The position numbers were made by a program, and so were the translations under genes. DNA of 64,000 bases. Source: Brumimicrobium mesophilum. Lineage in GTDB: Bacteria > Bacteroidota > Bacteroidia > Flavobacteriales_D > Crocinitomicaceae. Below are positions 25,258-31,381 of this stretch, in pieces (positions within the stretch are counted from its first letter, which is position 1; each line of letters starts with the position of its first letter). The DNA lies in contig NZ_PVSS01000011.1 in assembly GCF_003025005.1 (NCBI RefSeq), positions 1 to 64,000 of the forward strand, read 5' to 3'. The notes beneath the pieces are model-generated. The model saw only the letters and a list, made by a program, of their open reading frames with translations. It was not told the DNA's origin and ran no database searches.

Positions 25258-25790
25258 TGGAAGATACAGGAACTAAAAATGTTGTACTCGTTGATGAGAC
25301 CGATCAGGTTCTTGGAACAATGGAAAAGATGCAAGCGCACCAAGAAGGTCGATTGCATCGTGCATTTTCTGTGATTATTTTTAATGATAAAAACGAAATG
25401 CTAATTCATCAAAGAGCTAAAAATAAATACCATTGTGGAGGAATGTGGACAAATGCATGTTGTTCACACCCAAGGTTTAACGAAGATTCTAAAGATGCTG
25501 CAGTTCGAAGAATGCAAGAAGAAATGGGGTTTACAACTGATCTGGATTATGTTGGACAATTTATTTACAGAACGGAATTTGATAATGGATTGATTGAAAA
25601 TGAATTGGATCACCTTTTTATAGGGAAATTCAATGGCACTCCAATCCCAAATCCAGAAGAAGTTGAAGATTTCAAGTACATTGGAATCAATGAACTAAAA
25701 TTAGATATTGAAAAGGCACCACATAATTACACAGTATGGTTTAAAAAAATTGTGGAAAATTATTTAACGGAATTGATTACAAATGGTTAA
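25257..25790 (+). CDS. idi: Isopentenyl-diphosphate isomerase (type 1)
   Basis: A 177-residue Nudix-fold isomerase that interconverts isopentenyl and dimethylallyl diphosphate. The catalytic cysteine lies in WTNACCSHPRF and the catalytic glutamate in the Nudix-like helix AAVRRMQEEMGF; the substrate loop includes LIHQRAKNKYH. It overlaps crtB by 1 bp and the pterin gene by 8 bp. It balances the precursor pool for carotenoid synthesis, with Dxr (encoded at 55.8 kb) feeding the same pathway. Confidence 0.95.
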   Translation: MEDTGTKNVVLVDETDQVLGTMEKMQAHQEGRLHRAFSVIIFNDKNEMLIHQRAKNKYHCGGMWTNACCSHPRFNEDSKDAAVRRMQEEMGFTTDLDYVGQFIYRTEFDNGLIENELDHLFIGKFNGTPIPNPEEVEDFKYIGINELKLDIEKAPHNYTVWFKKIVENYLTELITNG

Positions 25791-26217
25791 AATTGGAAGA
25801 AGAACAACTTTTAATGCAGCACACAGATTGCATAATGACAATTGGTCGCAAGAAAAAAACATTGCAGTTTTTGGAAAATGCAATTCACCAAATTACCATG
25901 GTCATAATTACGTTTTAGAAACTTGGGTTGAAGGCGAAATTGATCCTGAAACTGGGTTTGTTATAAGTTTGACCGAACTAAAAAATATTATCAAAGAGGA
26001 AATTGAAGAAGAATTCGATCATAGAAATTTAAATTTGGATGTTGCTGCTTTTGAAAATCTGAATCCAACAGCTGAAAACATAGCTAAAGTGATTTATGAA
26101 AAGTTAAAACCGAGGTTAGCAAATAATAAATTAACAATTAGACTCTACGAAACGCAAAATAATATGGTGGAATACACAGGGAAAGAATTACGAATTACGA
26201 ATGAGACTAATACGTAA
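25783..26217 (+). CDS. 6-pyruvoyl-tetrahydropterin synthase family protein
   Basis: A 144-residue T-fold enzyme. Zinc ligands are visible as NAAHRL and HGHNY, the catalytic cysteine as FGKCNSPNYHGHNY, and the pterin-anchoring glutamate as LYETQNN. The CNSPNYHGH spacing resembles the biopterin-type synthase (CNNPNGHGH in animals) more than bacterial QueD, so it may make a tetrahydrobiopterin-like pterin rather than a queuosine precursor. The gene overlaps idi by 8 bp, tying a pterin enzyme to the carotenoid operon. A role in making a chromophore or cofactor for the nearby photolyase or for pigment hydroxylation is conjecture. Confidence 0.88.
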   Translation: MVKIGRRTTFNAAHRLHNDNWSQEKNIAVFGKCNSPNYHGHNYVLETWVEGEIDPETGFVISLTELKNIIKEEIEEEFDHRNLNLDVAAFENLNPTAENIAKVIYEKLKPRLANNKLTIRLYETQNNMVEYTGKELRITNETNT

Positions 26218-26243
26218 TATTAAATTCGTAATTCATAATTAAT
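26185..26243. repeat. AT-rich TTCGTAATT repeat cluster
   Basis: Contains GAATTACGAATTACGAATGA and then ATTCGTAATTCATAATTAAT, i.e. inverted copies of TTCGTAATT. It overlaps the last codons of the pterin gene (RITNET is encoded by the repeat) and fills the 29-bp gap to the flavin reductase gene. Similar motifs occur near 10465, 13930 and 55710. Confidence 0.6.
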
Positions 26244-26246
26244 TAT

Positions 26247-26885
26247 ATGAAAATATTCAGTTTAGAGGAAATAAATAAGCTCGATAAACGCTACCGAACA
26301 AATTTAATCAACTGTTTGAGCGGATTAAAAGGGTTGAATTTGATTGGAACTAGAAATAAAGCGGGACAAACGAATCTTGCGATTTTTAATTCAGTCATTC
26401 ACTTGGGTGCTCACCCTCCGTTGATGGGGTTTATTCAACGCCCAAATTCTGTGGATAGACATACGCTCGAAAACATTCAAGAAACTTCATTTTTTACAAT
26501 AAATTCTGTAACAGAAGAAATTCACAAACAAGCGCACCAAACTGCAGCACGTTATGAAAGGTCAGAAAGTGAATTCGGTGAAACTTCACTAGAAAGCGTT
26601 TCTTTGGATGATTTCCATGCGCCATTTGTTGCTAAATCTCCGCTAAAAATCGGATTAGAATGTGTTGATATTATTCCAATTCCAGCAAATGGAACGCAGC
26701 TCGTTGTGGGTGAAGTAAAACTCATTCAATTGGATGAAAAATTCCTTAAAGAGGACGGATTTCTTTCATTACACGATCAAAATATTGTTGGAGGAACAGG
26801 AATAGACAGTTATCTTTCCACAAAGGAAATTGCAAGATACAGTTATGCAAAACCAGATTCACCAATTGAAATAATTACGAATTAG
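26247..26885 (+). CDS. Flavin reductase-like (FMN-binding split barrel) protein
   Basis: A 212-residue protein of the flavin reductase/DIM6 family: LNLIGTRNKAGQTNLAIFNSVIHLGAHPP near the N-terminus and FFTINSVTEEIHKQAHQTA in the middle are typical of this FMN-binding split-barrel fold. It would reduce or bind flavin using NAD(P)H. It is separated from the pterin gene by 29 bp of repeat DNA, so cotranscription with the carotenoid operon is likely but not certain. Its position between pterin and photolyase genes suggests supply of reduced flavin to the repair enzyme, an inference. Confidence 0.8.
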   Translation: MKIFSLEEINKLDKRYRTNLINCLSGLKGLNLIGTRNKAGQTNLAIFNSVIHLGAHPPLMGFIQRPNSVDRHTLENIQETSFFTINSVTEEIHKQAHQTAARYERSESEFGETSLESVSLDDFHAPFVAKSPLKIGLECVDIIPIPANGTQLVVGEVKLIQLDEKFLKEDGFLSLHDQNIVGGTGIDSYLSTKEIARYSYAKPDSPIEIITN

Positions 26886-26910
26886 GCTTGCGATAAAGCG
26901 CAATTCGGAG

Positions 26911-26970
26911 CGTCTCTCCCTTTGGAGAGCCCGTAGCGATAATAATTGGTAGGAATCAAGAGGGAGGAAA
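26911..26970 (+). repeat. Decayed family-P palindromic repeat
   Basis: CGTCTCTCCCTTTGGAGAGC is followed, after a spacer, by AGAGGGAGGAAAG. It keeps both halves of the GC-rich unit found near the DUF559 gene, separated by extra sequence. Confidence 0.45.
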
Positions 26971-27036
26971 GAATTTATTTCAGAGAATCATAAACAATCA
27001 ATTCGGTGGGAAACTTGATAATTAAACATTAAAAAA

Positions 27037-28335
27037 ATGAACATTTTTTGGCACAGAAGAGATTTAAGAACCAACGATAATGCTGGACTTTTTGCTGCTT
27101 TGAGAAAGGGAAATAACGTGCAACCGATATTTATTTTTGATGAAAATATTTTGGAGGATCTAAAAGAAAACGATCAACGTGTCTTATATATTTATCAGCA
27201 TATTACAGCGCTTAAAGAAGCATACGTAAAAGAGGGAAGTGATTTGTGGGTTTTTTATGGAGATCCAAAAACTATATTCAAAAATTTGATAAAGGAACAC
27301 AATATTAATTCAGTTTTTACCAATCGTGATTATGAACCTTATGCTAAAACGCGAGATAAAGAAATCGAAAAACTTCTTGAAAAAGAAGAAATCAAATTTC
27401 GAACACTTAAAGATCATGTAATTTTTGAACGCAATGAAGTTTTAAAAGGCGATGGAACACCTTACCGTGTTTTCACGCCTTACATGAAAGTTTGGAAAAA
27501 TGAATTAACTCCTTTTCACTTGAAATCTTATCCAACAGAAAAATATTTTAAGAACCTGAATAAACCTGAGGAGATTTCGAAACTTATTTCCTTGAAAGAA
27601 ATGGGTTTTTCAGAGGAACAAACACAAGATTTTCCGCCAATTGAAGCAAGCGATAAGATTATAAAAGATTACGAAAAAACAAGAGACATTCCTTCATTAA
27701 AAGGAACAACAAGAATGAGTTTGCATTTGCGTTTTGGAACTATTTCAATTCGAGAATTATGTCGTCAAGGTCAGAAAAACGAGAAGTATTTCAATGAATT
27801 AATTTGGAGAGATTTCTATCAGATGATACTCGACCATTTTCCGCATACAGCAGACAAATCATTTAAACCTCAGTACGACAATATCCCATGGGAAAACGAT
27901 GAAAATCATTTCAAAGCGTGGATGGAAGGAAAAACTGGTTATCCAATTGTGGATGCAGGTATGCGGGAACTCAATGAAACAGGATTTATGCATAATCGAG
28001 TGAGAATGATTGTTGCAAGTTTTCTCACCAAACATTTGTTAACAGATTGGCGTTACGGAGAGGCTTATTTCGCTGAAAAACTCCTCGATTACGAAATGGC
28101 AAGTAATGTTGGGGGATGGCAATGGGCAGCCTCTTCAGGAGTAGATGCGCAACCCTATTTTCGTGTTTTTAATCCTACTAGTCAACAAGATAAGTTTGAT
28201 CCCGATGACAAATACATCAAAAAATGGGTGCCCGAATATGGAACGAATGAATATCCAAAACCAATTGTCGAGCACAAAAATGCAAGGGAAAAAGCGATAT
28301 CCGTTTATAAGGACGCGGTAAATAATGATGAATGA
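27037..28335 (+). CDS. phr: Deoxyribodipyrimidine photolyase
   Basis: A 432-residue cryptochrome/photolyase family enzyme that repairs UV-induced pyrimidine dimers using light. An N-terminal antenna-binding Rossmann domain (FWHRRDLRTNDNAGLFAAL) is followed by the helical FAD domain with LIWRDFYQMILDHFP, MRELNETGFMHNRVRMIVASF and the TDWRYGEAYFAEKLLDYEMA / NVGGWQWAASSG / VFNP signature. The length is that of class I CPD photolyases. It lies 151 bp after the flavin reductase gene and within the carotenoid/light island. The antenna chromophore (folate, flavin or another pterin) is not determinable here. Confidence 0.94.
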   Translation: MNIFWHRRDLRTNDNAGLFAALRKGNNVQPIFIFDENILEDLKENDQRVLYIYQHITALKEAYVKEGSDLWVFYGDPKTIFKNLIKEHNINSVFTNRDYEPYAKTRDKEIEKLLEKEEIKFRTLKDHVIFERNEVLKGDGTPYRVFTPYMKVWKNELTPFHLKSYPTEKYFKNLNKPEEISKLISLKEMGFSEEQTQDFPPIEASDKIIKDYEKTRDIPSLKGTTRMSLHLRFGTISIRELCRQGQKNEKYFNELIWRDFYQMILDHFPHTADKSFKPQYDNIPWENDENHFKAWMEGKTGYPIVDAGMRELNETGFMHNRVRMIVASFLTKHLLTDWRYGEAYFAEKLLDYEMASNVGGWQWAASSGVDAQPYFRVFNPTSQQDKFDPDDKYIKKWVPEYGTNEYPKPIVEHKNAREKAISVYKDAVNNDE

Positions 28336-28518
28336 TGAACGATGAATTCCCGGAATTTCGGCTTAGGGACGTTTTTAAGTTCATCTATGCATATCCTCAA
28401 TGTTAAAAAAGAGCACGTTTTTTCATGGTGTTGAAAGCTGATTGGGAGCGCCACACCATTTGAAGGAGGATTAAATAGATAGTTAAAGGAGGATAGAATG
28501 GGTTAAAAAAATTTAAAA

Positions 28519-28977
28519 ATGAAAACAATACAAAAAGGGGATCAATGTCCATCATTTACATTGAACGATCAAGAGGGGAAAACATTCAATAGTTCCGATT
28601 TTATTGGAAAAGAAAACCTTGTGATTTATTTCTATCCAAAGGATGAAACAGCAGGATGCACAAAACAAGCTTGTTCTTTTAGAGACGCATATGAAGATTT
28701 TATCGAAGCAGGAGCAAGGGTTATTGGGATATCAAGCGACAGTGAAGAAAGTCACAAGAAATTTGTAGAAAAAAACAGATTACCTTTTACTTTATTGGCG
28801 GATTCAGATAAAAAAGTAAGAAAAGCTTTTGGCGTACCCACAAATCTATTGGGTTTAATTCCTGGTCGCGTAACTTACGTTATCGATAAAAAAGGAATCG
28901 TTCAAGGAGTGTTTAATTCACAAATGAAATTCGACCAACACGTTCCAGAGGCATTGAAAATTATTAATGGTTTGTAA
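28519..28977 (+). CDS. bcp: Thioredoxin-dependent thiol peroxidase (Bcp/PrxQ)
   Basis: A 152-residue peroxiredoxin of the BCP/PrxQ type that reduces hydrogen peroxide and organic hydroperoxides. The peroxidatic cysteine is in YPKDETAGCTKQACSFRD and the resolving cysteine follows at C-x4-C. The length is normal and there is no signal peptide, so it is cytoplasmic. It lies 183 bp downstream of the photolyase gene and fits an oxidative/light-stress neighbourhood, though it is probably a separate transcription unit. Confidence 0.94.
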   Translation: MKTIQKGDQCPSFTLNDQEGKTFNSSDFIGKENLVIYFYPKDETAGCTKQACSFRDAYEDFIEAGARVIGISSDSEESHKKFVEKNRLPFTLLADSDKKVRKAFGVPTNLLGLIPGRVTYVIDKKGIVQGVFNSQMKFDQHVPEALKIINGL

Positions 28978-28991
28978 TGTTGGCACGCCCG

Positions 28992-29028
28992 AAATGTTGG
29001 CATGCCCTATTAGGGCAAGCCTACATTT
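28992..29028. terminator. Hairpin repeat after bcp
   Basis: AAATGTTGGCATGCCCTAT and TAGGGCAAGCCTACATTT form an interrupted stem (ATGT, GGC and GCCCTA segments pair). The first half is preceded by a 15-bp direct copy (ATGTTGGCACGCCCG at 28978). It can serve as a terminator for bcp, with T-rich sequence on its 3' side. Confidence 0.55.
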
Positions 29029-29093
29029 TTGGGGCCACCAACCAAAACCATTTAAAATAATTATTTTAGCCATTCACAAACGGGAAACACATT

Positions 29094-30107
29094 ATGATTT
29101 TTGTAGAAAACCAAGGAATCACAGACCCAAGATTAAATCTTGCATTAGAAGAATATATCGTTCGAAAGTTTAGCCCCGAAAACGATTATTTATTGTTTTA
29201 CATCAATGAACCTTCTATTATTATTGGTAAAAATCAAATTACGATTGAGGAAGTAAACCAGGATTATATCGACAATCACAATATTCATGTCGTGAGAAGA
29301 GTGAGTGGTGGTGGTGCAGTTTATCATGATTTTGGGAACCTAAACTTTAGTTTCATTACCAATCACGACATAAAACAATTACATAACTTCAAAAAGTTTA
29401 CCGAGCCCGTAATTAAAGTGCTGAATGATCTAGGAATAGAAGCTGAACTCAAAGGAAGAAACGATATTTTAGTAGGTGACAAGAAGATTTCTGGAACAGC
29501 TCAATTTTCTACAGGTCGCCGCATGATTAGTCACGGGACCTTATTGTACAACACAGATTTAGGTGAAGTAGCGAATGCATTAAATGTAAAACCAAGTAAA
29601 TTAGAATCTAAAGGACACAAATCTGTAAGAAGTCGTGTGGCAAACATCAGTGAGTTTATTGAAAACCCGCTAGAAATCGAAGAATTTAGGGCGTTATTGC
29701 TGAAAGGACTTTTCTCTGAATCTGAAGATTTTGAAACCTATAAATTGACCGAGGAAGAATGGAAAGCTGTTCATGCGCTGAAAGATGAAAAATATGATGC
29801 TTGGAAATGGAATTACGGAAGAGCACCAAAATTCAATGTTCAGCATAATAAACGATTCACTGTTGGAGAATTAGACGTCCGTATTTTTGTAGAAAAAGGA
29901 CTGATTCAAGAAGCTAATATCTTTGGAGATTTCTTTGGAAGAGATGCCGTAGAAGACATTGAAAAATTATTGATTGATATACCCTACGACAAGCCTTCCA
30001 TTACAGAAGCTTTAGAGAACATTGATGTAACGAATTACTTTGGAGCAATCGAAAAAGAGGCGTTTTTAGACTTTTTGGTAGGGAAAAACAGTTTAGAGCA
30101 TGAGTAA
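29094..30107 (+). CDS. lplA: Lipoate--protein ligase
   Basis: A 337-residue ligase that activates free lipoate and attaches it to lipoyl domains of 2-oxoacid dehydrogenases and glycine cleavage H protein. It contains the signature RRVSGGGAVYHDFGNLNFSF (near residue 70), GRNDILVGDKKISGTAQ with the catalytic lysine, and a C-terminal accessory domain (about 245-337) as in full-length LplA. Start at MIFVENQG is supported by homology of the first strand. Downstream begins the palindromic-repeat/DUF559 region, whose first repeat starts some 45 bp after the stop. Confidence 0.93.
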   Translation: MIFVENQGITDPRLNLALEEYIVRKFSPENDYLLFYINEPSIIIGKNQITIEEVNQDYIDNHNIHVVRRVSGGGAVYHDFGNLNFSFITNHDIKQLHNFKKFTEPVIKVLNDLGIEAELKGRNDILVGDKKISGTAQFSTGRRMISHGTLLYNTDLGEVANALNVKPSKLESKGHKSVRSRVANISEFIENPLEIEEFRALLLKGLFSESEDFETYKLTEEEWKAVHALKDEKYDAWKWNYGRAPKFNVQHNKRFTVGELDVRIFVEKGLIQEANIFGDFFGRDAVEDIEKLLIDIPYDKPSITEALENIDVTNYFGAIEKEAFLDFLVGKNSLEHE

Positions 30108-30152
30108 CGAGTTTTGAGGCGTTTCAAACTGATTGATTTCCTTCCACTGGAT

Positions 30153-30300
30153 TATCCTCCCCATGTATCGCCCTCCAAAGGGGGAAGTAGGGCTTCGCAA
30201 TCTTGCTTTTTTGCTTTAATTAAAAAAAGATAGTCCATTCTAAAAATTTTGGATTTAGTTGGTTTCGTCTCCCCCTTTGGAGGGGGGCAGGGGGGAGGAA
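30153..30300. repeat. Outward-facing family-P palindrome pair, module 1
   Basis: An inverted unit (30153-30187, with CCCTCCAAAGGGGGAA) and a direct unit (30264-30300, CGTCTCCCCCTTTGGAGGGG then CAGGGGGGAGGAA) are separated by a spacer with GGCTTCGCAA and TTGCTTTTTTGCTTTAAT. The same order and spacer recur at 30775-30920 and 31210-31375. It lies just upstream of the DUF559 gene. Confidence 0.85.
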
Positions 30301-30376
30301 ATCGTAGGAAAAACTATTTTCAAATATTCATTGAATTACCCCGTTTTTTAACTATCTTCAATTAAAACCACCACTT

Positions 30377-30754
30377 ATGAATAATCATTACAACCCTAAT
30401 TTAAAGAAAAACGCCAATGATTTAAGAAACATGACTGTTTCACGAGCAGAAAAATACTTGTGGAAAGCAGGTTTACGAAATAACCAACTCGGAGTTAAAT
30501 TCAAACGTCAACGGCCGATAACGAATTTCATTGTAGATTTTTTCAGTGCAGAAATAGGATTAATAATAGAAGTAGATGGTAGCTCCAATGATGCGAAAGG
30601 TTCGTATGATCGATACAGACAAGATAAATTAGAGTCTCTTGGCTATACCATAATTCGATTTCAAGAAGGAGAAGTGATTCATCGCTATCCTGATGTGGAA
30701 GATAAAATTATAAGAGCGATTGAAGTGTTGAAAAGTAGAAAAAGAGTAGATTGA
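30377..30754 (+). CDS. DUF559 endonuclease-like protein
   Basis: A 125-residue DUF559 protein related to the Vsr-like branch of PD-(D/E)XK nucleases. Visible features are SRAEKYLWKAGLRNNQLGVKFKRQRPI at 22-48, then FIVDFFSAEIGLIIEVDGSS with core Asp and Glu, DRYRQDKLESLGYTIIRFQE and a C-terminal helix. Family members are probable DNA endonucleases, and related domains act as homing endonucleases. Both sides are flanked by the same GC-rich palindrome pair, and a tandem truncated copy follows. This resembles repeat/enzyme cassettes such as REP/RAYT. Nuclease activity and any action on the repeats are inferred. Confidence 0.85.
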   Translation: MNNHYNPNLKKNANDLRNMTVSRAEKYLWKAGLRNNQLGVKFKRQRPITNFIVDFFSAEIGLIIEVDGSSNDAKGSYDRYRQDKLESLGYTIIRFQEGEVIHRYPDVEDKIIRAIEVLKSRKRVD

Positions 30755-30774
30755 GAATTCCTTTCACTGGATTG

Positions 30775-30920
30775 TCCTCCCCCTTTATCCCCCTCCAAAG
30801 GGGGAAATTGCGCTACGCAACTAAACTTTTCTATTTTAATAAATAAGATAATTCTAATCTTTAATCAATAAGACCAGATTGATTTCGTCTCCCCCTTCGG
30901 AGGGGGGCAGGGGGGAGGAT
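30775..30920. repeat. Outward-facing family-P palindrome pair, module 2
   Basis: An inverted unit at 30775-30806 and a direct unit at 30885-30920 (CCCCCTTCGGAGGGGGGCAG), with a spacer containing GCGCTACGCAA. It lies between the intact DUF559 gene and its truncated copy, 21 bp after the intact gene's stop. Confidence 0.85.
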
Positions 30921-30973
30921 ATCAAAGGAAGCACTATTTTTAAATGAATACTGAAAATCATTGAATTACCCTA

Positions 30974-31190
30974 TTTTTTCAGTGCAGAAATAGGATTAAT
31001 AATAGAAGTAGATGGTAGCTCACATGACGCGAAAGGTTTATATAATCGATACAGACAAGATAAATTAGAATCATTAGGCTGCACGGTTATTCGTTTTCAA
31101 GAAGGAGAAGTAATTCACCGCTACCCTGATGTAGAAAACACAATCATAAAAGCAATTGAAGTTTTGAAAAGTAGAAAAGGAGTAGATTGA
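30974..31190 (+). pseudogene. Truncated second copy of the DUF559 gene
   Basis: From the T run at 30974 to the TGA at 31188-31190 the frame encodes FFSAEIGLIIEVDGSSHDAK and on to KSRKGVD, matching residues 56-125 of the intact gene with scattered substitutions. No in-frame ATG precedes it. The upstream leader (ATTGAATTACCC) matches the intact gene's leader, so the missing 194 bp (start codon and N-terminal half) were lost between two TTTTTT runs. The remaining frame is intact, indicating recent decay. Confidence 0.88.
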
Positions 31191-31209
31191 GAATTCCTTC
31201 CACTGGATT

Positions 31210-31375
31210 ATCCTCCCCCTTTATCCCCCTCCAAAGGGGGAATTAGGGCTTCGCAACCTTGCTTTTTTGCTTTAATAAAAAAGCTAATTCCATTCTTATT
31301 CATCAAAACCAGATTGTTTTCATCTCCCCCTTTGGAGGGGGCTGGGGGGAGGAATGGGGGGAGGATTCTCCCAAC
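31210..31375. repeat. Outward-facing family-P palindrome pair, module 3
   Basis: An inverted unit at 31210-31243 and a direct unit at 31322-31353 with an extra GGGGGGAGGA tail to about 31365. The spacer contains GGCTTCGCAACCTTGC. It ends within a few bases of the stop codon of the convergent PKD-domain gene and may act as terminator for both sides. Confidence 0.85.
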
Positions 31376-31381
31376 TAAAAC

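Noticed and set aside
28967-29173. 68-codon open frame between bcp and lplA
   Set aside because: It begins inside bcp, runs through a hairpin repeat and overlaps lplA out of frame; no protein features.
30377-31190. Toxin-antitoxin or restriction system around the DUF559 gene
   Set aside because: No methyltransferase, antitoxin or specificity gene is adjacent; only repeats and a truncated copy of the same gene.
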